A stretch of 20,785 bases of DNA from JBIICS01 sp044238735 (GCA_044238735.1 JBIICS010000040.1:1-20785), one strand, 5' to 3'. Shown: positions 6,872 through 13,887, counted from the stretch's first letter. Translations and numbers: made by a program. Notes: generated by a model from the letters alone, not told the origin.

Positions 6872-7993
6872 TCAATCCTTCATGATAAATTGCCTAAAAT
6901 TCTCGCGGTGAATAATAAAGCCAGTTGCGCTATAACTTTCTAAAAATGCGGCCGGTATCTTTTTTTTGCCGTGGTTTTTCCATTTAAATTCATACGCCGT
7001 TAAACACCCGTTTATTTCTTCTACAAAATCTATTTCCTGTTTTTGTACCGTTCTCCAAAAATAATTATTAGTATACAACTGATGATAGTTTTGCTTTTTA
7101 ATACGCTCGGTAATAAGAAAATTTTCCCACAAGGCTCCTTTGTCCGATCTTAAATCCAGGGGATTCAAGTTGTTTATGATCATGTTACGAATTCCATTAT
7201 CATAAAAATAAATCTTGCGGTTATTTTTAATCTCGTTACGCTGATTTCTGCTAAAACTGTGCAATTTGAACACGATAAACGTTTTTTCCAATATATCAAT
7301 GTATTTCGCAACAGTTGCTTTATCTATCTCCAGTAGGTTAGCCAGTTCGTTGTACGATACTTCGTTGCCCAATTGCAAGGCAAGTGCTTTAAGCAAGCGA
7401 TCCAGCAATTCTGGTTTTTTAATACCGGTTATGGAAAGAACGTCTTTGTACAGATAACTGTTGGTAAGCTCTTTTAAAACTTCCCTGGCTTCAGAGCGCC
7501 GGTTTATTACTTCAGGGTACATGCCGTAAATCAATCTTTCTTCAAGCTGAGCCTGAGCTTCTAAGTAACCAGTATCTTCTTCAAATTCTTCCCAACTAAT
7601 GGGAAACAATTGATATTCGAATTTGCGACCGGTTAATGATTCCTGTGTAGAATTATTAATTTCTAATGCAGAGGATCCGCTTATAAATAATTGCACGTCT
7701 TCGAATTGATCAGTTATTAATTTTGCAAGAATTCCTACTTCTTTAATTCGTTGAGCCTCATCAATAAAAACCCACTTGTTTTTGCCAATTATTGCTTTTA
7801 ATCTAGAGGTGCCAACATTTTCCAATGCGAGACGTGTTTCCGAATCATCTCCGTTCAGAAATAAAAATTCTTTATGGTTAAGTAAACTTTGTATTAAGGT
7901 GGTTTTTCCCACCTGCCTCGGGCCTAGCAAGATGATGGCCTTGCCCTTGTTTAGCTTCTTTTTTATTAGTTCAGATAATGTTCTATTAATCAT
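6872..7993 (-). CDS. AAA_14/DUF4143 ATPase, paralogue 2, with PD-(D/E)XK-like C-terminus
   Basis: The 373-residue protein has the same plan as paralogue 1: Walker A GPRQVGKT (24-31), Walker B WVFIDEAQ (74-81), SGSSA (105-109) and LTGR. A winged-helix-like stretch spans about 195-245 (VSYNELANLLEIDKATVAKYI). FYDNGIRN and GALWENF follow. D322 and E335-F336-K337 are the putative PD-(D/E)XK residues. An in-frame TTG at 8002 would add three residues, but the ATG at 7993 fits better. The predicted -7 element ends only 6 bp before this ATG, so the mRNA may be leaderless. It is bracketed, with the SHOCT gene, by the 35-bp direct repeat. Whether nuclease activity exists cannot be told from sequence. 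Confidence 0.9.
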   Translation of the reverse strand: MINRTLSELIKKKLNKGKAIILLGPRQVGKTTLIQSLLNHKEFLFLNGDDSETRLALENVGTSRLKAIIGKNKWVFIDEAQRIKEVGILAKLITDQFEDVQLFISGSSALEINNSTQESLTGRKFEYQLFPISWEEFEEDTGYLEAQAQLEERLIYGMYPEVINRRSEAREVLKELTNSYLYKDVLSITGIKKPELLDRLLKALALQLGNEVSYNELANLLEIDKATVAKYIDILEKTFIVFKLHSFSRNQRNEIKNNRKIYFYDNGIRNMIINNLNPLDLRSDKGALWENFLITERIKKQNYHQLYTNNYFWRTVQKQEIDFVEEINGCLTAYEFKWKNHGKKKIPAAFLESYSATGFIIHRENFRQFIMKD

Positions 7994-8069
7994 AATCACC
8001 AAATATACTAATTATTTAAAGGCTTAAATCACTAAAATTGTCTATTATTTGGTGATTTAAATCACCAAA
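7993..8069 (-). promoter_or_regulatory. Three-phase operator array before ATPase 2
   Basis: A perfect 22-bp dyad (8048-8069, TTTGGTGATTT and its complement) is followed toward the gene by two further half-sites. Counted on the plus strand, AAATCACCAAA starts at 8059, AAATCACTAAA at 8026 and TAATCACCAAA at 7993, exactly 33 bp apart each time. The proximal half-site overlaps the -7 element and touches the start codon. The middle one lies near the -33 position. This is a typical layout for a repressor; autoregulation by the ATPase is inference. Confidence 0.78.
8000..8007 (-). promoter_or_regulatory. -7 element of ATPase 2
   Basis: The minus strand reads TATATTTG, an exact TAnnTTTG match, ending 6 bp before the ATG at 7993. 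It is embedded in the proximal operator half-site. The -33 box would be TTTA about 18 bp upstream, which is weak. Confidence 0.55.
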
Positions 8070-8182
8070 AAGTATATTTTATCGGAGAATATGTTAAATT
8101 GAGACAAAAATGGCTTATTGGATTCGGAATTCTCTTTCAACTAAATTATAGTTTTTAGTTTCTTTATAAAATTAAATATTCA

Positions 8183-8217
8183 CAAAAAAAGCCGTGCACT
8201 TTACAAATACACGGCTT
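8183..8217 (-). terminator. fumC terminator, right copy of the 35-bp direct repeat
   Basis: It has the same stem (AAGCCGTG/CACGGCTT) and the same T-run on the minus strand as 6271-6305, identical over all 35 bases. It lies 20 bp past the fumC stop codon in the right direction. Confidence 0.92.
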
Positions 8218-8237
8218 CTAAATAAAGTTAAAAGAGC

Positions 8238-9635
8238 TTATTTTAAACTCCCCACCATATCTTCTGGTTTAACCCATTGATCAAATTGTTCGTTGTTTAA
8301 TAAATCCAGGCCAATTGCCGCTTCGCGTAAAGTTTTATTTTCTTTATGAGCAGTTTTAGCAATTTTAGCAGCATTTTCATACCCGATATGAGGGTTAAGT
8401 GCTGTAACCAACATTAAACTGTTTTCTAAATGTTGTTTAATTACCGGCAAGTTTGGCTCAATACCTAATGCACATTTATCATTAAACGAAACGCAGGCAT
8501 CACCAATTAGTCGGGCAGATTGTAAAACATTGTAAGCGATAACAGGTTTAAATACATTTAATTCGAAATGACCAGTAGCTCCACCAATACCAACTGCTAC
8601 ATCGTTACCCATTACCTGAGCACAAACCATGGTTAACGCTTCTGGTTGAGTAGGATTCACTTTACCTGGCATAATGGATGATCCTGGTTCGTTATCCGGA
8701 ATAATAATTTCGCCGATTCCGCAACGTGGTCCCGAACTTAACATACGGATATCGTTGGCTATTTTCATTAAGGCAACAGCAGTTCTGCGGAAAGCGCCCG
8801 ATAATTCAACCATAGCGTCGTGTGCCGCTAATGCTTCAAATTTATTTGGAGCAGTTACAAAAGGCAATCCTGTTAATTCGGCAATTTTCTTGGCAACTAA
8901 AACGTCGTATCCTTTAGGAGTATTTAATCCAGTACCTACGGCAGTTCCGCCTAAAGCTAGTTCTTTAACGGCTTCTAATGCGTTTTTTATAGTTCGTATG
9001 CTCATGTTTAATTGCTGAACATAACCACTAAATTCTTGGCCTAACGTTAATGGAGTAGCATCCATAAAGTGTGTACGCCCTGTTTTTACAATGTTTGAAT
9101 ATTCCTTGGCTTTTTTATCCAAAGTATCGCGAAGTAATTCTAACCCCGGGATGGTAGTTTCTACCGTTCTTTTGTATGCCGCAATATGCATGGCAGTTGG
9201 ATAAGTATCGTTGGATGATTGTGACTTATTTACATCATCATTAGGATGTAAAACTTTTTTCTCATCAGCCAGATTACCCCCATTAATAACGTGAGCTCTG
9301 TATGCAATTACTTCATTAGCATTCATGTTACTTTGGGTTCCGGAACCGGTTTGCCAAATTACCAAAGGGAATTGTTCATCTAATTTTCCGGCTAAAATTT
9401 CGTCGCAGGCTTTTGCTATTAATTCGCATTTTTCCTTTGTTAATACGCCAAGTTCATTATTGGCTTGTGCTGCAGCTTTCTTTAGGTATCCAAAAGCATA
9501 AATAATTTCTTTTGGCATAGAGCCTTCAGGGCCAATTTTAAAATTGTTTCGCGAACGTTCTGTTTGGGCACCCCAGTATTTGTCGGCCGGAACCTTAACT
9601 TCGCCCATTGTGTCTTTTTCTATCCGATATTCCAT
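8238..9635 (-). CDS. fumC: Class II fumarate hydratase
   Basis: It catalyses reversible hydration of fumarate to L-malate in the cytoplasm (TCA cycle). The 465-residue length is typical. It begins MEYRIEKDTMGEVKVPADKY and carries the TGSGTQSNMNANEV substrate-binding stretch, TGRTHFMDATPLTLGQE with the catalytic-base His region, and the superfamily signature GSSIMPGKVNP in the mobile loop. SSNDTYPTAMHIA and NVFKPVIAYN are also present. No iron-sulfur cysteine pattern is present, as expected for class II. It appears monocistronic, with a terminator at 8183-8217 and an octamer tandem repeat directly before the ATG. Confidence 0.98.
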   Translation of the reverse strand: MEYRIEKDTMGEVKVPADKYWGAQTERSRNNFKIGPEGSMPKEIIYAFGYLKKAAAQANNELGVLTKEKCELIAKACDEILAGKLDEQFPLVIWQTGSGTQSNMNANEVIAYRAHVINGGNLADEKKVLHPNDDVNKSQSSNDTYPTAMHIAAYKRTVETTIPGLELLRDTLDKKAKEYSNIVKTGRTHFMDATPLTLGQEFSGYVQQLNMSIRTIKNALEAVKELALGGTAVGTGLNTPKGYDVLVAKKIAELTGLPFVTAPNKFEALAAHDAMVELSGAFRRTAVALMKIANDIRMLSSGPRCGIGEIIIPDNEPGSSIMPGKVNPTQPEALTMVCAQVMGNDVAVGIGGATGHFELNVFKPVIAYNVLQSARLIGDACVSFNDKCALGIEPNLPVIKQHLENSLMLVTALNPHIGYENAAKIAKTAHKENKTLREAAIGLDLLNNEQFDQWVKPEDMVGSLK

Positions 9636-9638
9636 AAT

Positions 9639-9678
9639 TTAGTTTATTAGTTTGTTAGTTCAATAGTTTATTAGTTTT
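9639..9678. repeat. Five-copy 8-bp imperfect tandem repeat touching the fumC start
   Basis: The units are TTAGTTTA, TTAGTTTG, TTAGTTCA, ATAGTTTA and TTAGTTTT (9639-9678). On the fumC strand they read as ACTAAyAA-type units ending 3 bp before the ATG at 9635. They would lie in the 5' leader. Confidence 0.8.
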
Positions 9679-9781
9679 AGTTGAATTTTGAAGATTGTGG
9701 GTGTTTTAAAAAAATTAAATACGCCAAATCAATGTTCTAAATTTTCTAAATGTTCTTAATCTTCTTAAATAGTAATTAAAA

Positions 9782-10135
9782 TCAAAGTAATTCCAAGACT
9801 AACTGAGGAGGTCTCCCAATAATTGCTTTATTGTTTCTAACGATAATGGGTCGTTCCATAAGTATTGGATTTTCGGATAAAATCTTAATCCATTCTTCGT
9901 CGCCAAACTGCTTGTTTTTAAACTTTTCTTTGTATAAAGTTTCGTTTGTTCGGATAATTTGCTGAGGTTTTAAATTGAGCTTCATTAAAAGGTCTTTAAT
10001 TTCGGCATAGGTAGGTGGATTTTTTAAATACTCAACTACAACGGCCTTTGAGCCTTTTTCTTCAATTAAGTTTAATGCCTCTCTGCTCTTAGCGCAACGT
10101 GGATTGTGGTAGATTTTAATTTGAGTCTTAGACAA
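9782..10135 (-). CDS. arsC: ArsC-family (glutaredoxin-type) arsenate reductase-like protein
   Basis: The 117-residue protein has the HX3CX3R active-site motif HNPRCAKSR with Cys13. The three arginines that bind oxyanion in ArsC have counterparts: IRTNETLYKE, MERPIIV and IGRPPQ. This supports reduction of arsenate to arsenite with glutathione/glutaredoxin, but small ArsC/Spx-fold proteins of unknown substrate are similar, and no arsR, arsB or acr3 is nearby. The start codon is TTG at 10135: no in-frame ATG exists between the upstream stop codon and the conserved core, and the product then begins MSKTQIKIYHNPRC as in the family. It starts 12 bp after the preceding gene, so it is co-transcribed with it and with prfB. 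Confidence 0.87.
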   Translation of the reverse strand: MSKTQIKIYHNPRCAKSREALNLIEEKGSKAVVVEYLKNPPTYAEIKDLLMKLNLKPQQIIRTNETLYKEKFKNKQFGDEEWIKILSENPILMERPIIVRNNKAIIGRPPQLVLELL

Positions 10136-10147
10136 GTTAATTATAAA

Positions 10148-10990
10148 CTACTTTTTTTTACTTTTTGATTTTTTTGAATCCGTTTTTTTAGCAACCGGTT
10201 TTTTATATTTAATGCCTGTTACACTTCCCCAATTTTCACCCGTTTTAATACGGTGAATTTGCATGTCGGATACTCCATATTTAGTAGCAATTACTCGTAA
10301 TGTTTTGCCCGCCTCTAACATTTTTTGAATATCTAAAACCTGTTTTTCAGTTACAGAATGATTAGCGATTATAGGATTAGCCTTACGGTAACGTTTTGCA
10401 CGTTTAACATTTGGATTGTTTAAATGGTGTTTGGTAAGTTCCTTTTGGGTAACCCATTTTAGATTTTTATAATGATTGTTATGAGAGTTAAAATCAAGAT
10501 GAAGTACAAATTTGTGTTTCTCGCTCGGTGCTTTAGAAATAAAGCTCTCGGCTACTAATTTGTATACAGGATAAATTTTATAGGTTCTGCGTAGCTTTTC
10601 TTCTGCTGAAATATATTTCTTTCTTTCAGCAGTTGCTTCGGCTAGTAATTTTTTGGTTTGCTCCAGCTGTTTTTTAAATCCCCCTTTTTCTTTATTGGAA
10701 GCTTTTTTTAACGAGCGAGCAATTTTGTTGTGTTCTGATAAAGCTTTATCGTATTTTTTAGTTAATGTTTCGTACTTTTTAATTTGGTCAGAAGTTCTGG
10801 GTTTTCTGCTAGATAATTTAAGATAAGGGAACTTAAGATTGTTAAATCCGTTTAATAATGTTTCTGTGGTTCCACCAACACTAACTATTCTCCCATGATC
10901 CGAAACATAGTATTTGTAGCCCTTACTTGTTTTTTTGATGGGAGCTTCTTTCCATCTTTCGCCTTTTAAATTTTTAATTTTTAGAAACAT
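10148..10990 (-). CDS. NUMOD4/HNH-type DNA-binding protein (homing-endonuclease-like)
   Basis: Residues 10-60 look like NUMOD4 (ERWKEAPIKKTSKGYKYYVS, DHGRIVS). A charged coiled-coil-like insert occupies about 65-135. Residues 140-182 resemble an HNH_3 core (VYKLVAESF ... LHLDFNSHNNHYKNLKWVT) with His164 and Asn171-172 in the usual places, though the canonical second His position is not certain. Residues 212-255 form a helix-turn-helix (SVTEKQVLDIQKMLEAGKT, IATKYGVSDMQIHRI), followed by a Lys-rich tail (264-280). Such architectures occur in intron-borne or free-standing homing endonucleases, but also in stable chromosomal proteins. It lies 25 bp after prfB and 12 bp before arsC. Nuclease activity is unproven. 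Confidence 0.78.
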   Translation of the reverse strand: MFLKIKNLKGERWKEAPIKKTSKGYKYYVSDHGRIVSVGGTTETLLNGFNNLKFPYLKLSSRKPRTSDQIKKYETLTKKYDKALSEHNKIARSLKKASNKEKGGFKKQLEQTKKLLAEATAERKKYISAEEKLRRTYKIYPVYKLVAESFISKAPSEKHKFVLHLDFNSHNNHYKNLKWVTQKELTKHHLNNPNVKRAKRYRKANPIIANHSVTEKQVLDIQKMLEAGKTLRVIATKYGVSDMQIHRIKTGENWGSVTGIKYKKPVAKKTDSKKSKSKKK

Positions 10991-11015
10991 GTTTTTTGTA
11001 TTTAGTATTATAAAG

Positions 11016-12105
11016 TTAAGAATTTCCGTATTCCATCAAATAGGCTTTTAAAAAAGAATCTAAATTTCCATCTAAAACATCCTGTGTGTTGGATGTTTCA
11101 AAGTCTGTCCTTAAATCTTTAATTAGCTTATAAGGATGCAAAACGTAATTACGTATTTGCGAACCCCATTCTATCTTCTTTTTCGATCCTTCAATAGCAG
11201 CTGTAGATTCGTTGCGTTTACGTAATTCTATCTCATAAAGTTGCGATTTAAGTAATCGAAGTGCATTTTCTTTATTTTGAAGCTGAGATCGGCTTTCCTG
11301 ATTTTTTATAATAATTCCGCTGGGTTTATGATAAAGTCTTACGGCTGTTTCAACTTTATTAACGTTTTGCCCACCTGCACCGCCACTTCTAAAGGTTTCC
11401 CATTCTATTTCGGATGTATTGATATCAATTTCAAATGTTTCGTCAATTAAGGGATATACATATACCGAGGCAAAGGAAGTATGCCTTTTAGCATTGGCAT
11501 CAAATGGAGAAATCCTGACCAAGCGGTGTACGCCGCTTTCACCTTTTAAATAACCAAATGCGTAGTCGCCTTCAATTTGAATAGTAACCGATTTAACTCC
11601 AGCTACATCTCCCTCCTGTATATCGGTTTCAGATACCTTAAATCCATTTTTCTCTCCCCACATCAGGTACATGCGATAAAGCATAGATGCCCAGTCGCAA
11701 CTTTCAGTTCCGCCCGCACCGGCATTTATGGTTAAAACAGCACTAAGCTGATCTTCTTTACCACTTAGCATATTTCTAAATTCCAGATTTTCAACTTCCT
11801 CAACAGTATCCTTATAGGCCTCTGCTAATTCAGATTCCGAAACATCGCCGGCTTTGTAAAATTCGAAGAGAGTGTCTAAATCCTCTGTTAATCCGTTAAC
11901 CTTATTAAAAGAATCAATCCAATTCTTTTTATTTTTAATAATTTTTAGAGTTTCTTCGGCTTTCTTCGGATCATCCCAAAATTGCGGTGCTAGGGATCTT
12001 TCCTCTTCTTCGGCAAGTTCTTTTAGTTTCTTATCAACGTCAAAGATGCCTCCTCAACGCATGCTTGCGTTCTATCAGACTTTTAACTTGTTCTACAGTT
12101 ATCAT
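11016..12105 (-). CDS. prfB: Peptide chain release factor 2, with programmed +1 frameshift
   Basis: RF2 reads UGA and UAA and releases the finished protein. Translation starts at the ATG at 12105 (MITVEQVKSLIERKHALRRH, then L) and meets TGA at codon 22. A +1 shift over CTT-TGA-C continues as DVDKKLKELAEEE into the long frame, giving 362 residues, the normal RF2 length. The downstream part has the SPF stop-recognition tripeptide (VRISPFDANAKRHTS) and the catalytic GGQ loop (SGGAGGQNVNK). A plain ORF scan finds only the part from 11771 down, starting at an internal Met. It heads an operon with the NUMOD4/HNH and ArsC-like genes and is divergent from the WG-repeat gene. Confidence 0.96.
12040..12054 (-). 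other. prfB: prfB programmed +1 frameshift site
   Basis: On the minus strand AGGAGG (12054-12049), CAT, CTT (12045-12043), TGA (12042-12040) and C follow in order. This reproduces the classical RF2 recoding signal, including the 3-nt spacing between the Shine-Dalgarno-like element and the slippery CTT. Low RF2 slows decoding of UGA and favours the shift, giving autoregulation. Confidence 0.97.
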
Positions 12106-12129
12106 CTTAATAATTAATTAATACATACA

Positions 12130-12137
12130 CAAATGTA
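12130..12137 (-). promoter_or_regulatory. -7 element of the prfB operon
   Basis: The minus strand reads TACATTTG, an exact TAnnTTTG match, ending 24 bp before the prfB ATG. No clear -33 element is seen. Confidence 0.6.
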
Positions 12138-12151
12138 GTTTATTTAATAAT

Positions 12152-12160
12152 TAAATTCGC
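12152..12160 (+). promoter_or_regulatory. -7 element of the WG-repeat gene
   Basis: TAAATTCGC is a one-base variant of TAnnTTTGC, 16 bp before the ATG. The same 15-base string AATAATTAAATTCGC precedes the bactofilin gene. It lies back to back with the prfB promoter. Confidence 0.5.
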
Positions 12161-12176
12161 TATAATTTCCATCCAC

Positions 12177-13151
12177 ATGAAATTTACATTTATATTATCG
12201 TTATTATTCCTAAGTAAACCTCTATGGGCTCAAAACAATTTATATCCCGTTTTATTCAAGGGTAAATGGGGTTATATTAACGATACCGGAAAGGTGGTAG
12301 TTCCATACACTTACTCGCTTGCCAGGCCTTACAAAGGTAATTATGCAACCGTTAGGATAGGTCGCGAATTAATGGGGAGCGAAAAAGCCTATTCGTTTAT
12401 TGATTATTCAGGAAAACTGATTTCTTTGGCTCAATACGAGGATATGGGTTCTTTTAATGGTGGCTACTGCCCTGTAAAACTCAATGGTAAGTGGGGTTTT
12501 ATAAATGAAGACAACATTATAGTTATAAAGCCGGTTTTTTTGTTAGCAAATGGTTTTTCTGATAGTTTGGCATTGGTTAAAGATGAAAAGGGTTATGGAT
12601 TTATTAAAACAAGTGGAGAATATATATCCACTGAACGTTACTCTGATGCAAAAGACTTTAAAAACCGATTAGCGCCTGTATGCAAAGAAAATAAATGGGG
12701 TTATATAGATGTAAGCGGTAAGATGGTTATTAATTCCAATTATTCTAATGCGCTTTCTTTTTCAGACACGCTGGCCCCTGTTAGAATTAATGCATACTGG
12801 ACATATATAAACAAGTCTGGAATACCCATTGCTTCTCCTATATATGATTTTGCACATAAATTTAACGACGGACTTGCGGGAGTTAAGTTAAAAGGTAAAT
12901 GGGGATTTATAGATTTAAGAGGCATGGAAAAAATTAAATACCAGTTCGATCAGGTTGGAGATTTTAATCAGATGGTTTGTCCGGTAAAAGAAGGAAAACT
13001 ATGGGGTTATATCGATACTAGTGGGGTAAAAATAATACCCTGTGAATACGATTACGCAGAATCATTTAACTTTAATTTAGCTAAAGTAATGAAGGGCGGA
13101 AAAATATTATACATCAACAGGGCCAATCAAATTATTTGGCGAGAGGATTAA
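12177..13151 (+). CDS. Secreted WG-repeat protein
   Basis: The 324-residue protein has a signal peptide (residues 1-18, cut after PLWA/Q). About nine degenerate WG repeats follow, roughly every 35-42 residues. The clear ones are GKWGYINDTGKVVVP, GKWGFINEDN, NKWGYIDVSGKM, GKWGFIDLRG and LWGYIDTSGVKIIP. The weaker ones are YSFIDYSGK, YGFIKTSGE, YWTYINKSG and ILYINRAN. WG repeats likely form a beta-propeller-like or solenoid structure used for binding; no catalytic motif is seen. It is exported but has no lipobox or obvious C-terminal sorting domain. The gene seems monocistronic; the 108 bp after it show no clear terminator. Confidence 0.9.
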   Translation: MKFTFILSLLFLSKPLWAQNNLYPVLFKGKWGYINDTGKVVVPYTYSLARPYKGNYATVRIGRELMGSEKAYSFIDYSGKLISLAQYEDMGSFNGGYCPVKLNGKWGFINEDNIIVIKPVFLLANGFSDSLALVKDEKGYGFIKTSGEYISTERYSDAKDFKNRLAPVCKENKWGYIDVSGKMVINSNYSNALSFSDTLAPVRINAYWTYINKSGIPIASPIYDFAHKFNDGLAGVKLKGKWGFIDLRGMEKIKYQFDQVGDFNQMVCPVKEGKLWGYIDTSGVKIIPCEYDYAESFNFNLAKVMKGGKILYINRANQIIWRED

Positions 13152-13231
13152 TTAAGAATACATACAAATTTGGGCCTTATTCAACAATTTTGCTCATTTT
13201 TCAACAATTTCGTTTTTCAGCATAAAATAAT

Positions 13232-13240
13232 TAAATTCGC
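13232..13240 (+). promoter_or_regulatory. -7 element of the bactofilin-AtpZ unit
   Basis: TAAATTCGC lies 19 bp before the bactofilin ATG, with TTCG about 20 bp upstream as a possible -33 box. It is embedded in AATAATTAAATTCGC, identical to the sequence before the WG-repeat gene. Confidence 0.5.
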
Positions 13241-13259
13241 ATAACAAAAAATTAATACA

Positions 13260-13679
13260 ATGTTTAATAACGACAAGAAATCAGTTAAAGATGCTCCTGT
13301 TCCAAGTGGAGCAAATCAGATTTTTCCAGGTACAGTTATTACAGGAGAAGTTAATTCGGCCAACGACATCCGAATAGATGGTATTTTAAACGGAACTTTA
13401 ATTTGCAAAGGTAAAGTGGTTTTAGGAAGTACCGGTAAAATAGAAGGTAACATTACTTGTCAAACCGCCGATATTTCCGGTACCATTAAGGGAAATATTT
13501 CAGTTACAGAATTATTAAGTTTGAAATCTACAGCTACCATTGAAGGGGATATAACCACCTCTAAATTAGCCATTGAGCCGGGTGCTAATTTTACCGGAAC
13601 ATGCAGTATGGGTGCTGTTGTAAAAGATATTAAAGGTGAGCAATCTGCCGAAAGAAAACTCAAAGAAAAAACTGCTTAA
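13260..13679 (+). CDS. Bactofilin (polymer-forming cytoskeletal protein)
   Basis: The 139-residue protein has a disordered polar N-terminus (1-22). A central beta-helical bactofilin domain (about 23-118) follows, built from short repeats with regular Gly and hydrophobic positions: VITGEVNSANDIRIDGILNG, KVVLGSTGKIEGNI, ADISGTIKGNI, LSLKSTATIEGDI and KLAIEPGANFTGT. A charged tail closes it. Bactofilins polymerise without nucleotide into membrane-associated filaments that localise cell-wall or polar proteins. Its 3' end overlaps the next gene by 44 bp. Confidence 0.94.
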   Translation: MFNNDKKSVKDAPVPSGANQIFPGTVITGEVNSANDIRIDGILNGTLICKGKVVLGSTGKIEGNITCQTADISGTIKGNISVTELLSLKSTATIEGDITTSKLAIEPGANFTGTCSMGAVVKDIKGEQSAERKLKEKTA

Positions 13680-13887
13680 AGCAAATACCGAGTTTTATAA
13701 ATACTCGGGAATGGCTTTTAAAATGCTTACCATCATAGGTGTATTAACTTATGGTGGTTTTTTTTTAGATAAAAAATTCCCCAATCAATATTCTCTTTTT
13801 ACCATTATTTTAAGTTTAATTGGGGTTTTTGCCGCCATGTATAGTATTATTAAGGAAGTAACACAGCAAAATGATTCAAAAAATTAA
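13636..13887 (+). CDS. AtpZ/AtpI-family small membrane protein
   Basis: The 83-residue protein has a basic N-terminus (KENSKKKLLKANTEFYKYSG) and two transmembrane helices (about 27-45 and 53-72). The first is followed by GGFFLDKKFPN, the AtpZ-like pattern. The family sits before ATP synthase operons and assists F-ATPase assembly or magnesium handling. The start is GTG at 13636, since no ATG precedes the helices. The reading frame overlaps the bactofilin gene by 44 bp and the next gene by 17 bp, so translation of the three is probably coupled. A later start inside the frame would remove conserved residues. Confidence 0.82.
   Translation: MSNLPKENSKKKLLKANTEFYKYSGMAFKMLTIIGVLTYGGFFLDKKFPNQYSLFTIILSLIGVFAAMYSIIKEVTQQNDSKN

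Noticed and set aside
5100..8002. The ATPase pair as an insertion sequence with terminal inverted repeats
   Set aside because: The outer palindromes differ from one another, and no transposase motif is present.
8674..9018. Plus-strand 114-codon frame within fumC
   Set aside because: It is antisense to the conserved fumarase core and has no features of its own.
11016..12105. prfB as a broken gene with an internal stop
   Set aside because: The stop sits in a complete RF2 recoding signal and the +1 frame restores a normal-length protein.
11872..12117. Plus-strand 81-codon frame near prfB
   Set aside because: It is antisense to the RF2 N-terminal region, which is explained by the frameshifted prfB.
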